This document shows positions 53,367 to 62,570 of a stretch of DNA of 64,000 bases, piece after piece. The DNA comes from Leptospira sp. GIMC2001 (GTDB lineage: Bacteria > Spirochaetota > Leptospiria > Leptospirales > Leptospiraceae): NCBI RefSeq assembly GCF_028462125.1, contig NZ_CP115468.1:372001-436000 (forward strand). The letters are read 5' to 3'. The position numbers and the translations under genes are program-made. Within the stretch, counting starts at the first letter, position 1. Every line of letters starts with the position of its first letter. The notes beneath the pieces were generated by a model. The model was not told the DNA's origin and ran no database searches. It was given only the letters and a program-made list of their open reading frames with translations.

Positions 53367-53795
53367 CTAATTGGTCTGTGGTTTAGCTGGAACCCAGAGC
53401 GGGCCAACCGCGATCAATAAAATCAGAATATTAAAAATTGCATTGGATAGATTCCCGGATGCAATAGATCCCGAACTATCTAGAAAAAACCAAGAAAGCA
53501 TTCCGAATAGAACGGCTTTGCGAACTTGCTCAGGCGCTTTATCGTAAACTAGAGTTGACAGAAGCCAGACCATCACTCCCCAACCAAGTAAGAAACCACC
53601 TGTAAGAGCAGAGAGAAATCTTACATCAGGCGAGCTATAAGTGATATTGCCATCGATTGGCCAGCTTAGTAAATCCAATGTAAAGCGAGCAGGTTCGCTA
53701 GTCGCAATCATTGTTCCTAGGAAGAAAACAGGAGCAAAAGAGGCAATTGTTATAGCAGAAATCTTTAACCAAAATTTATGAAATTCTTGTGACAT
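53367..53795 (-). CDS. four-helix membrane protein, function unknown
   Basis: 142 residues with four hydrophobic segments: ISAITIASFAPVFFLGTMIA, FLSALTGGFLLGWGVMVWLL, AVLFGMLSWFFLDSSG and AIFNILILLIAVGPLW. No family recognised. It lies between the TetR gene and the avtA pseudogene on the same strand, so it may be controlled by the TetR protein. Confidence 0.7.
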   Translation of the reverse strand: MSQEFHKFWLKISAITIASFAPVFFLGTMIATSEPARFTLDLLSWPIDGNITYSSPDVRFLSALTGGFLLGWGVMVWLLSTLVYDKAPEQVRKAVLFGMLSWFFLDSSGSIASGNLSNAIFNILILLIAVGPLWVPAKPQTN

Positions 53796-53910
53796 TTTTA
53801 TTTCCTAAAGAGTAAATTTATTATCACCCATCGGAATATTACTTTTATGAAATACAATGAATACTTGTTGATAATCTTAGAAAAACTTGTACGCAACCGT
53901 ACAAAACAAT

Positions 53911-54480
53911 CTAAACCAAATTCTGAGTGATTCTTTTTAGATTTTCAAAATATTTCGAAAGCCATTCTATATTAAGATTTTCGAATGTAATCTGCAAAAA
54001 AAAGTTTTCTAGAGCTAATTCGAAAATGCTCTGCATCTGAAGGGGACTTAATCGAAGGTTCAAATCCTTCATCCAAATAATTACAAATGATTCACCGACA
54101 ATAGAATTAGATTTATTCAGAGCATCATTGAATTTTGGTTTGTCTCTATGTATTCTTAGCTGTCTGTTAAAAAGTAAATCTAGTTTATGAAATACCAGAA
54201 CCTCAATTAGATCTGGATCTATACGCTTGCAGTTTAGTTCTTTTTCCGATAGTATTTTGGATTGTTCTAAATGATAATCCAATAGCTGCTCAAGAAAATT
54301 TTCCAAGTCAATAAAAAGATGATAAAAGGATGATTTACTAATCCCAATTTCCTTTGCAAGCGGCTCAATTTTGAGTCCAGCGATTCCTTCTTTTGCAATG
54401 AGCTCATACCCCTTCTGGATCCATAGAAGTTTGCTTTCGGTTTTCATTAATTTGAGATTGGAATGAGCTAATTTCCCCAT
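53911..54480 (-). CDS. TetR/AcrR family regulator
   Basis: 189 residues with an N-terminal TetR helix-turn-helix (LLWIQKGYELIAKEGIAGLKIEPLAKEIGISKSSFYHLF, residues about 18-58) and a helical ligand-binding domain. The start at 54480 gives a basic N-terminus; a later Met (MKTESK) is possible. It is divergent from the DegT-like operon at 54606 with 125 bp between, and upstream of a membrane protein gene, so either could be its target. Confidence 0.85.
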   Translation of the reverse strand: MGKLAHSNLKLMKTESKLLWIQKGYELIAKEGIAGLKIEPLAKEIGISKSSFYHLFIDLENFLEQLLDYHLEQSKILSEKELNCKRIDPDLIEVLVFHKLDLLFNRQLRIHRDKPKFNDALNKSNSIVGESFVIIWMKDLNLRLSPLQMQSIFELALENFFLQITFENLNIEWLSKYFENLKRITQNLV

Positions 54481-54605
54481 CTATATATTTTTTCTACCGA
54501 GAAGCTAAAAATTCTTGTACTTTTGGAGCTCAGAAATAGGCTAGACTAGAAATTTCCCTATGGGCTTATGTCCCATAAATCGGGTATAAAAAGAAGGCAA
54601 GTTGG

Positions 54606-55703
54606 ATGGCACCGGATTTACTAGAAAGAAGACAACCGAAGAATCAGGATATTGAATACCTTAAGCCTACTCTCTCCAGAGAAGACCTAAAAGGTGTGCT
54701 CGAATGTCTCGCGGCAGACAATTTATCCACAGGGCAAATTGTTGAAAAATTCGAGAAATCTTTTTCTTCAACGTTTCGATTCAAATTCTCATTGAGCGTT
54801 AATAGCTTGACTTCTGCCTATCATTGCGCTTTGCAAACTTTGGGAGTCGGTGAAGGTGATCGAGTCCTTTTGTCTGATCTGGGAAGTATATCTGCACTTG
54901 ATGCAATTTTTTTACTAAAAGCCAAACCAATCCTTGTAGACGTTGCAAGAAATTCTTTCCATATGGATCCGGAATTGTTCCAGTCCAAGCTTGCAGAACA
55001 CAATCCAAAAGTTGTTATTCTTGATCATAGTTTCGGTAGCCTAATCGATGCTAAACATTATCCTGTTCCCGAAGAAGTTTCTATTTTGGAAGATTTCTCG
55101 GAAGCCATGGGTGGAATGAGCGAGACGATTGCAATTGGTAAGCAAGGTAAGTTATCCATTTGCGGATTGCAAGTGGAGAACGTGATCACAACAGGCAATG
55201 GTGCAATGATTGTGACCTCAGATTCAGAATTGAATCAAAAGTTGCGCACAATGGTATTTGGTAGATCCAAAATTAGAAATCTATCCGAGCCAAAATTCGA
55301 TTACAATCTTATTGATTATCAAGCGGCTCTGGGAATTGAGCAACTTTCTAAGTTAGGCGTTTTGCTTGAGCGAAAGAAAAAAATCGCACACTCTTATCTG
55401 CAAGCTGTTTCCAATTCTAGAATTGAGACCTATTTCAAGAATCCTTCCGAAGACAGTTTCAATCGCTTTCCCATTGTTGTAACTTCTGGAAGCTATGACG
55501 AAGTAAAAAGATATTTTGATTCTATACATATTGGAACGATGCGTGTTATAGATGAACCTTTGCATGCTATTCTCGAAGAGAATAAAACTGATTATCCCAA
55601 TACGGAAAGACTCTATCAAAGAGGTCATTGCATTCCTGTTTATCCTAACCTAACTAAAGATAATGTTTTGAGAATTTCCAATGCCATTCGGAGAATCTAT
55701 TAA
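54606..55703 (+). CDS. DegT/DnrJ/EryC1/StrS-like protein lacking the PLP lysine
   Basis: 365 residues with the fold-type I layout of sugar aminotransferases: LSTGQIVEKFEKSF, NSLTSAYHCALQTLGVGEGDRVLLSD, the PLP-ring Asp in ILEDFSEAMGG, ITTGNGAMIVT and NLIDYQAALGIEQL. Where the Schiff-base Lys should stand five residues before the Gly of TTG, Asn192 is found (with Glu191 before it). So PLP-dependent transamination is not expected; a binding or regulatory role is likely. It is the first gene of an operon with the ATP-grasp-like protein and the FeS photolyase. Confidence 0.8.
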   Translation: MAPDLLERRQPKNQDIEYLKPTLSREDLKGVLECLAADNLSTGQIVEKFEKSFSSTFRFKFSLSVNSLTSAYHCALQTLGVGEGDRVLLSDLGSISALDAIFLLKAKPILVDVARNSFHMDPELFQSKLAEHNPKVVILDHSFGSLIDAKHYPVPEEVSILEDFSEAMGGMSETIAIGKQGKLSICGLQVENVITTGNGAMIVTSDSELNQKLRTMVFGRSKIRNLSEPKFDYNLIDYQAALGIEQLSKLGVLLERKKKIAHSYLQAVSNSRIETYFKNPSEDSFNRFPIVVTSGSYDEVKRYFDSIHIGTMRVIDEPLHAILEENKTDYPNTERLYQRGHCIPVYPNLTKDNVLRISNAIRRIY

Positions 55704-55706
55704 TCT

Positions 55707-56936
55707 CTGAAAAAAATCTATTCTTTCAATCCATGGTTCGAGTATGAACTTGAATCATTGCAGAGGACAGGGAGCCTTCCTAATTTCAATGCAATGAAGA
55801 ATAAAAGGATTCACTTTCTTGAACGGGTATTTCTTGCTCTTTCAAGAAAGGAAGATTTTACATTAGTTACAAGTAAGGTTCCGCAAGCGCTCCTAAACCA
55901 TTGGAAGGAAATGAAATGGGAGTTCGGGCAACCGATCTACCTAGATTCCCAACATCGATTGTTATTTCCGTTCGATTCGTCCACAATAGGTTCGACAAAT
56001 ATAAATTCGTTACATGCAGATTTGTCCCATGTAGATTCGCTCACAGAAATTTTGCCCAATCCAGATTCGCTTGATAGAGATTCATCAGTCAAAAAATTAT
56101 CTGATTTAGAAAGCTTCGGTCTAGAATTGATCGAATTTGGTTCCATAAAAAAATGGGATAACGGAAGTTTGATTGTGGATGAGAAAACTTGGCAATCAGC
56201 TGCGTTTCTTAATTCCAAGATCAACCAAACCAATTATTCGAATGAGATAGGTTTTTCTGAGGCAAAAATGGGAGTGGTTCGTAGCTTAGATGATGTTGCA
56301 GATATATTAGAAAATCGCAGTCAACCAACCATATTCAAGCAAGAATTAGGTGGATCGGGCAAAGGGCATAGAGTTTGGAAGTCAGCAAAAGATGGCCATA
56401 AACTCAAGACTCTCAGTTTTCCTGCGGTCTATGAAGACTATAGCGAGACAAGATTCTATGATTTTGGAGTTCTTCTGGATTGGAAACCTGAGGGAATCGA
56501 ATTTATAGCTATTTCCGAGATTCAAATTGGTAAGGAAATGAATTTTCGATCTTGTCTATTCTATCTAGATCAACCACCCAAAGATCTAATTTATGCAAAA
56601 GATTTTGTTCTAAATGAAAAAAAATTTATTGATAATTGGAAAAACTTCTCAGATGATCAGCATCCTTATAAGGGTGCCGTCGCGGTAGATGGATTCTTAG
56701 CAGAAGATGGTTTACACCGAGCACGATCAGAGATTAATTTTCGTTATAGTATGGGTCGGATTGCTTGGGAGATTCACGCAAAGAGAGTTGAGCAGTCCAA
56801 TTACCGCAAGCCAAGTAAATTTGGATTGGTGATCAAGCATAAATCGGAAGACATTGAACAGATTCCAGATTATAAATTATTTTTATCAATATCTGAACAA
56901 GATCCATACCAAGTCGTCTATATAGAATACTATTGA
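55707..56936 (+). CDS. ATP-grasp-like protein
   Basis: About 409 residues if started at the CTG at 55707. Blocks FKQELGGSGKGHRVW and GAVAVDGFLAEDGLHRARSEINFRYSMGR match the ATP- and metal-binding parts of ATP-grasp ligases. The TTG at 55758 is the first conventional start, but the codons before it read KKIYSFNPWFEYELES, a typical first strand of pre-ATP-grasp proteins, so the true N-terminus is probably upstream. Only one codon separates this from the DegT-like stop and the frames are the same, so translation may restart directly or pass the stop. Ligase substrate unknown. Confidence 0.7.
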   Translation: MKKIYSFNPWFEYELESLQRTGSLPNFNAMKNKRIHFLERVFLALSRKEDFTLVTSKVPQALLNHWKEMKWEFGQPIYLDSQHRLLFPFDSSTIGSTNINSLHADLSHVDSLTEILPNPDSLDRDSSVKKLSDLESFGLELIEFGSIKKWDNGSLIVDEKTWQSAAFLNSKINQTNYSNEIGFSEAKMGVVRSLDDVADILENRSQPTIFKQELGGSGKGHRVWKSAKDGHKLKTLSFPAVYEDYSETRFYDFGVLLDWKPEGIEFIAISEIQIGKEMNFRSCLFYLDQPPKDLIYAKDFVLNEKKFIDNWKNFSDDQHPYKGAVAVDGFLAEDGLHRARSEINFRYSMGRIAWEIHAKRVEQSNYRKPSKFGLVIKHKSEDIEQIPDYKLFLSISEQDPYQVVYIEYY

Positions 56937-56940
56937 TTCT

Positions 56941-58575
56941 ATGGCTTTTTACAGAGAAATTCATAAATACAAACCGCAAGATACCAAGTCTATAAAGCGA
57001 TGGGTTTTTGTTCTCTATGATCAATTGTCTTGGTTAAATCCACTTCTTACACCAAGTGATTCAATTGCTACACCTGGCGATTCCATTGTTCGCGAAGAAA
57101 TCTGTTTGGTATTTATCGAAACATCTGCAAAGCCAAGTAAGAGATCGTATCATAAACAGAAATTAGTAATGTTATTGAGTAGCATGCGTCATTTTGCTCT
57201 CGAAGCAGCTGAGCTTGGTTACTCGATTATCTATCACTTTGATCAGGTCGGATATGCAAATGGACTTAATTCCATTGCAAAGCTATACCAAATCTCAGCT
57301 TTTGATTGTTTGGAGATTCAAGAATACGAAGTTGAAGATGAATTGAAGAACCTAGGTTCAAAATTGATTTATCATTCGAACAATTTGTATCTATCATCGA
57401 AGGAAGATTTTTACGAAGTTTTCCCTGATTCCAAAGAAGCTCGAAAGAAATATCTCCAAGAGAAATTCTATCGCTATATGCGAATCAAGTTGAACGTTCT
57501 CCTTGATCCCAATTCGCCTAAGACCAATCCAAAGCCTTTAGGTGGCAAATGGAATCTGGATCATGAGAATCGTTCGAATTGGAAAAAATCTGAATCGACT
57601 CCCAAACCAATACCTTGGATTAAACCGGATTCCATAACCGACGAAGTAATCCAATTGGTGGAAAATAAATATGCAGACCATTTCGGAAATCTCAAAGATT
57701 TTGGTTGGCCTGTAAATCGATCAGATGCTTTGATTTGGCTTGAACATTTTGTCCAGCATTCACTTATAAATTTTGGAAAGTATGAAGATGCAATGGATTT
57801 TGAAGAGGAATACCTTTTTCATTCGATGCTAAGTCCGCTGATTCATTTGGGATTGCTTCATCCCCTAGAAGTTGTGCATCGAGTTATTGAAGAATACAAT
57901 AAGAATCATTCAATAAATGATCCAATTCCCTTATCTTCCATAGAGGGCTTTATTCGCCAAATCATAGGTTGGCGAGAGTATATGCGGCATGTTTATCAAG
58001 AGAATCGCGAAACCTATCAATCAACAAATTATTTCAATTTTACATCAAACTTACCAGACCTGTACTGGAATCCAGATCTGGGAATGGCCTGCTTCCAATC
58101 CATAATATCCACAGTTCTCAATAGGGGATATAGTCATCACATAACTAGACTTATGGTATTGTCGAATTTCGCGAACCTGCTGGGTGTTGATCCTCATAGA
58201 TTGAATGATTGGTTCTGGATTGCATATGTGGATGCATTCGAATGGGTTGTAACTCCCAATGTAGTTGGAATGGGAACTTATGCGGATGGAGGAATTTGTT
58301 CTACAAAGCCTTATGTGGCATCAGCCAATTATATCAAGAAAATGGCTCCTAGTTATTGCAAGAATTGTAAATATGATGCAACAGAATTACTCGGTGATAC
58401 GGCTTGTCCATTCAATGCACTCTATTGGAATTTTATCGGTGAGAATGAAGAATTTTATTCCTATTCAGGAAGAACAGATTTTGCCTTAGCGAACTGGAAG
58501 ACATTTACAGATGAGAAAAAATCGCAGATTCGACAACAAGCATCTGCGATTAGGAAAAAATTTCTGAATCAGTAA
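56941..58575 (+). CDS. FeS-type bacterial photolyase/cryptochrome (prokaryotic (6-4) photolyase family)
   Basis: 544 residues with an N-terminal antenna-type domain (VFVLYDQLSWLNP; MRHFALEAAELGYSIIY) and a C-terminal FAD domain (GFIRQIIGWREYMRHVY; HHITRLMVLSNFANLLG). Cys384, Cys473, Cys476 and Cys489 have the spacing of the four 4Fe-4S ligands in PhrB (x88, x2, x12). This assigns it to the FeS-BCP class, which repairs (6-4) photoproducts with light or acts as a receptor. It starts 4 bp after the ATP-grasp stop. A TyrKCKN-type C-terminal cluster is complete. Confidence 0.93.
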   Translation: MAFYREIHKYKPQDTKSIKRWVFVLYDQLSWLNPLLTPSDSIATPGDSIVREEICLVFIETSAKPSKRSYHKQKLVMLLSSMRHFALEAAELGYSIIYHFDQVGYANGLNSIAKLYQISAFDCLEIQEYEVEDELKNLGSKLIYHSNNLYLSSKEDFYEVFPDSKEARKKYLQEKFYRYMRIKLNVLLDPNSPKTNPKPLGGKWNLDHENRSNWKKSESTPKPIPWIKPDSITDEVIQLVENKYADHFGNLKDFGWPVNRSDALIWLEHFVQHSLINFGKYEDAMDFEEEYLFHSMLSPLIHLGLLHPLEVVHRVIEEYNKNHSINDPIPLSSIEGFIRQIIGWREYMRHVYQENRETYQSTNYFNFTSNLPDLYWNPDLGMACFQSIISTVLNRGYSHHITRLMVLSNFANLLGVDPHRLNDWFWIAYVDAFEWVVTPNVVGMGTYADGGICSTKPYVASANYIKKMAPSYCKNCKYDATELLGDTACPFNALYWNFIGENEEFYSYSGRTDFALANWKTFTDEKKSQIRQQASAIRKKFLNQ

Positions 58576-58591
58576 ATTTAGAAATAAATTA

Positions 58592-59035
58592 TCAACTTAA
58601 TGCTGCCATTTCTTTTGCGCAAGATAAACAAGAATCCATACACTCTTTACAGATGGCATGGTGTTCTGCGTGCTTTTTGCATTCTGCAGCACAATTCTTA
58701 CAGATTTCAGCGCACAAGCCAGCCGTCTTTTTTGTAAATTTGGAATCTTGAGATGCAATCTGAATGAATGAGTCGCAGATCGCTATTGTCTCTCTAGTGG
58801 ATGTCGCACAACCGAGCAGTGTTTTGTCTCCTTTTCCCATTTCCTCAATACAATGGGATAAACAAATTTCTGCTGCAAGCTTACAATGAATAGCTGACAT
58901 CAATGCCTTTGAGTATTTCTTATTGGATTTTGTAGCAGGCATATTGTGTTTGTGTTCTTGAGCTGAGAGTGCACTCACAATACCGACAGTTGCTACTCCA
59001 ACAGTTGCGTTACGAATAAATTCTTTTCTGTTCAT
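58592..59035 (-). CDS. four-helix-bundle copper storage protein (Csp1-like)
   Basis: 147 residues beginning with an export signal (MNRKEFIRNATVGVATVGIVSALSAQE), then a cysteine-rich four-helix pattern: HCKLAAEICLSHC, LLGCATSTRETIAICDSF, CAEICKNCAAECKKH and CKECMDSCLSCAKEM. This matches DUF326/Csp1, which stores many Cu(I) ions in the bundle core. The signal is Tat-like in layout but has RK in place of RR. A periplasmic copper buffer is inferred. Confidence 0.88.
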   Translation of the reverse strand: MNRKEFIRNATVGVATVGIVSALSAQEHKHNMPATKSNKKYSKALMSAIHCKLAAEICLSHCIEEMGKGDKTLLGCATSTRETIAICDSFIQIASQDSKFTKKTAGLCAEICKNCAAECKKHAEHHAICKECMDSCLSCAKEMAALS

Positions 59036-59216
59036 AGGTTAACTCCTTTCTATATCCAAATTATTTTAAAAAAACGAATCTCGAATGGATATATTTTTTA
59101 TAATTTAGTTTCTGAGCCTTAGACGGATCGTCAAGTTTAGATTTAAGCAATTTCTCTATTGTTGGAAAATTTGATTCTTGATTTAAGATCTTGTAGTCTA
59201 AAAGAACGTGAGTAGA

Positions 59217-59771
59217 ATGATTCCAAGAAAATTTATTAGAATATGGTGTATTCTGTCAATCCTAACAATTTCCATAACAGCAAATGAGGTTCGTAAAATG
59301 AGTTTTCACAGTTTTAAAGTAAAAAATATCCAGGGCAAAGAAATCGATTTATCAGCTTATAAAGGCAAAGTCGTCTTAGCCGTAAACGTTGCATCCAAAT
59401 GCGGATTCACATCTCAATATGAAAGTTTGGAAGCAATTTATAAAAAATACAAAGATAAAGGTTTCGTTATCATTGGATTTCCTGCGAATAATTTTGGATC
59501 ACAAGAGCCCGGATCAAATGATCAGATTGCGGAATTTTGCAAATTGAACTACGGAGTTTCATTTGATATGATGAGTAAGATTTCTGTGAAAGGTGATGAT
59601 AAGCACGAAGTCTATAAATTTCTGACAGAATCAGGATCTGAGAAAGGTGATGTAAAATGGAATTTCGAAAAATTTCTCATTGGTAAGGATGGCTCGATCA
59701 TCGGAAGATATGGATCATCTGTGAAACCAGACTCTAAAGAATTGACTTCAGCGATCGAACAATCTCTCTAA
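59217..59771 (+). CDS. glutathione peroxidase-like thiol peroxidase
   Basis: 184 residues with a possible export signal ([16 protein letters not shown]), then the GPx motifs: [12 protein letters not shown] with peroxidatic Cys, [14 protein letters not shown], and KWNFEKFLI with the Trp and Asn of the active site. It uses Cys, not selenocysteine. Reduction by thioredoxin is likely, as for most Cys GPx. GTG at 59208 is an alternative start; the ATG at 59217 is preferred. It converges on the ankyrin gene (4-bp overlap). Confidence 0.9.
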   Translation: MIPRKFIRIWCILSILTISITANEVRKMSFHSFKVKNIQGKEIDLSAYKGKVVLAVNVASKCGFTSQYESLEAIYKKYKDKGFVIIGFPANNFGSQEPGSNDQIAEFCKLNYGVSFDMMSKISVKGDDKHEVYKFLTESGSEKGDVKWNFEKFLIGKDGSIIGRYGSSVKPDSKELTSAIEQSL

Positions 59772-60703
59772 TCCAACAATTTCAAACCGGCAAGATCTTC
59801 TGGTTTTAGAATAGCTTCGGTCTTGCCAAATTGAACTAGATTCAAAAATTCTTGGTCTCCAATTTCTTTCTTTGTTCGTATTTCCTTCTTTAAGGCATTT
59901 TTTAAAATTTGAAATGCATGGGTATACTTCTCACGATCAGCGATTTTAAAGGCTGTATCATCTGCATCATTTCGAGCCATCAGATTAGTCGAATTCTCAA
60001 TCAATAGTGGTAAGCATTCTACAGCATCCGATTCTGCAGCGAGTATTAATGCCGTATTTCCAATATTATCTCTATCGTTTATATCGATAAGATCCTTCGT
60101 AAAATCGTTGTTCAATAGAATATGCAAAAAATTTGAATTATTATATTCGCATGCCGTGTGAATGGGAGTTTGCCCCTCTGGGTTTTTGATCTGAATCAGT
60201 TGAGGAAATTTATTTATAATTATTTCTACAATCTCATTGAATTCTTCTGAGTCATCCGAACCAATACTATGCAAAGGCGAGCGATTCTCATTATCTATCA
60301 ATCGAAGATCATTTTCGCTGACTATAGGCAATAAATCTTCTAACCAATCGAATTCCCTTGCTTCGATAAATTTATGAATTAAATTTTTTCCATTATTTTC
60401 TCTTGGAAGTGTCGTATCTTTCTTAATTGCTTTTATACATTTTGCAAAATTGGAATCTGATCTTTTGAATAAAATTCCGGATAGGGCAGTTGCTCCGTCA
60501 TTGTTTTGTTCTAATGGATCAGAATTCTGTTCAATTAGTATATCAACAAGTGGCTCTGAACCTAATTTCAGAGCCCAGAATAATGCAGTATTACCGTATT
60601 TATCTTTTGGAAGTGGATCTTTTTCCTTTCTTTCCTGAAGCAGTTTTCTTAACTCTTCCACTTGTTCTGTCATCACGAGTCGAAATAGACTTTCGGTTTC
60701 CAT
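59768..60703 (-). CDS. ankyrin-repeat protein
   Basis: 311 residues with five or six ankyrin repeats, for example [66 protein letters not shown] and [22 protein letters not shown]. No signal peptide, so a cytoplasmic protein-binding role is inferred. Its start lies inside the last 104 bp of the GMC oxidoreductase gene in another frame; the ATG at 60673 would still overlap by 74 bp. Confidence 0.82.
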   Translation of the reverse strand: METESLFRLVMTEQVEELRKLLQERKEKDPLPKDKYGNTALFWALKLGSEPLVDILIEQNSDPLEQNNDGATALSGILFKRSDSNFAKCIKAIKKDTTLPRENNGKNLIHKFIEAREFDWLEDLLPIVSENDLRLIDNENRSPLHSIGSDDSEEFNEIVEIIINKFPQLIQIKNPEGQTPIHTACEYNNSNFLHILLNNDFTKDLIDINDRDNIGNTALILAAESDAVECLPLLIENSTNLMARNDADDTAFKIADREKYTHAFQILKNALKKEIRTKKEIGDQEFLNLVQFGKTEAILKPEDLAGLKLLD

Positions 60704-62402
60704 TGAATACTATGGAATCGATACCTTGATTTTTTTCAAATGCAAAAACATTCGGTTTAAAACCAGACTTGGTTGGTATAAAAGTCATAGCTCGTTCTGT
60801 GAGAGCTGTAATGGTAAGGCTTGGATTCACACCAAGATTTACCGTGAGCATAGATGCATCACATATGCGAAGGTTCTCGTAACCGTGCACTTTGTTCTCA
60901 TAATCTATCACTCCTTCATCTGAATTCTCTCCAACAATTGATCCGCCCATTATATGTCCTGTGATTGGTGCATCCAAAACTACATCAGAAATAGATGATC
61001 TAGGAATTCCGCCCATCTTCTTCGCCATGACTTTGGCGAATTCATTTGCGATCGGAATATAGGTCGGAGTGCGTTCACCGGACGTGAGAGCAGACGTCAT
61101 CGTTTTCTGAAAAGGCCAGATAATTCTACGTTTTCTTACAAGTTTGACCGAGTTATCAATCGTTTGCATCACAAGCAATATTACGGACTTCTGCGCAAGT
61201 CCAAATGGGTTGGATGCTTTGATGAAATATACAGGACGACTGACAATCGTCCAAAGCCATTTGAGCCATCTGGGGATGGATCCGCCTCCATCGACAAAAG
61301 CAGATCCGAGAAGTCCGAAGAAATCGGATCCTTTCGAATATCTAACAGGCTCTATATGGGTATGTTCATCCGGATGAACACTTGATGTGATAGCGATTCC
61401 TTTGGAGAAATCGACCTTTTTTCCGTACACAGTGATCGGAAGTATAGTTTCAGAATTGGTACGTACAACATCACCTAATCTATGAGATATGAGAGGAAGT
61501 TTACCTTCTTGTTTCATCTTACTAAGTAGACCAACAGTTCCCATCACGCTACCTGAGACGATAACACTCTTGGCAATAAAAGATTTCTTAGGATATCCAA
61601 ACCACCCAGTAGTCGATTCGGTTTCGATTTTGTATCCAAATTTGCCTCGTGAATTAGGATCAGGCTTACCATCGAAATCAAGAGGAACGATAGAAACAAC
61701 TTTTGTCTCAGGAATTACAACTGTTCCCAATTTCTCTGCAAAAAATAGATAATTTTTGTCCAAAGTATTTTTAGCTTTATAGCGGCATCCAACCATGCAT
61801 CCACCACAGTAGTTGCAAGGGTTTCTTTCTGGACCATCACCTGCGAAGTACGGATCACCATTTACGATTTTCTTTTTACTTCCTTCTGATCCAAAATAAA
61901 TTCCTACAGGCGTTTTGCGAAATGTATCTTCCACTCCGAATTCCTTGGCGGTTTCTTTGAGATAATCATCTGGCTCCCATAATTTTGGATTTTCTTCTAC
62001 CCCAAGCATAGTCTTAGCGATTGTATAAAAAGGCAAAAGGGATTTCTCTCCACCCATTTTTGAATAGGTTGGCGACTGAAAAAACTTTTTTCCTGGAACA
62101 TAAAGTGTGCATGCATAAACGAGAGAGCCACCACCAACTCCGGCTCCACTTACTAATAAAAAATCTTTTAGAAGATTGATCCTTTGGATTCCATAACAAA
62201 AAAGTTTAGGCATCCATAAATATTTGGAAAGAGACCAGTTAGTCTTAGGGAAATCAGAAGCATTCCATCTTTTACCAGATTCAATAACTGCAACTGAATA
62301 TCCTTTCTGTGATAATCGCATCGCTGATACGCTACCTCCGAAACCGGAGCCTATAACAACGAAGTCAAAAACTTGATTGGAATCGTTAGACGATGATGAC
62401 AT
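60600..62402 (-). CDS. GMC family FAD oxidoreductase with ferredoxin-like cysteine cluster
   Basis: 600 residues with the FAD dinucleotide motif [13 protein letters not shown] (about 16-28), the GMC block [17 protein letters not shown], and the C-terminal GMC end ([41 protein letters not shown]). It resembles the cholesterol-oxidase-like branch. Cys196, Cys199, Cys202 and Cys206 form C-x2-C-x2-C-x3-C, a ferredoxin-type spacing, so an iron-sulfur cluster is possible. A basic tail ([18 protein letters not shown]) is encoded where the ankyrin gene overlaps. Substrate unknown. Confidence 0.9.
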   Translation of the reverse strand: MSSSSNDSNQVFDFVVIGSGFGGSVSAMRLSQKGYSVAVIESGKRWNASDFPKTNWSLSKYLWMPKLFCYGIQRINLLKDFLLVSGAGVGGGSLVYACTLYVPGKKFFQSPTYSKMGGEKSLLPFYTIAKTMLGVEENPKLWEPDDYLKETAKEFGVEDTFRKTPVGIYFGSEGSKKKIVNGDPYFAGDGPERNPCNYCGGCMVGCRYKAKNTLDKNYLFFAEKLGTVVIPETKVVSIVPLDFDGKPDPNSRGKFGYKIETESTTGWFGYPKKSFIAKSVIVSGSVMGTVGLLSKMKQEGKLPLISHRLGDVVRTNSETILPITVYGKKVDFSKGIAITSSVHPDEHTHIEPVRYSKGSDFFGLLGSAFVDGGGSIPRWLKWLWTIVSRPVYFIKASNPFGLAQKSVILLVMQTIDNSVKLVRKRRIIWPFQKTMTSALTSGERTPTYIPIANEFAKVMAKKMGGIPRSSISDVVLDAPITGHIMGGSIVGENSDEGVIDYENKVHGYENLRICDASMLTVNLGVNPSLTITALTERAMTFIPTKSGFKPNVFAFEKNQGIDSIVFNGNRKSISTRDDRTSGRVKKTASGKKGKRSTSKR

Positions 62403-62570
62403 TTCACAACCTCTGTGCTCATATCATCTATCTTTTCTAATAAAAAACAAGTAAATTTTAGAATTCTGCTTGTTTGTAAAACATGCAAATGATTGAAATA
62501 GTTGTATAGTTTTAGATATATAAAAAGAAAGAACGATAGTACAAAAAGTTCTTAATAGGAGAAATTGGAA

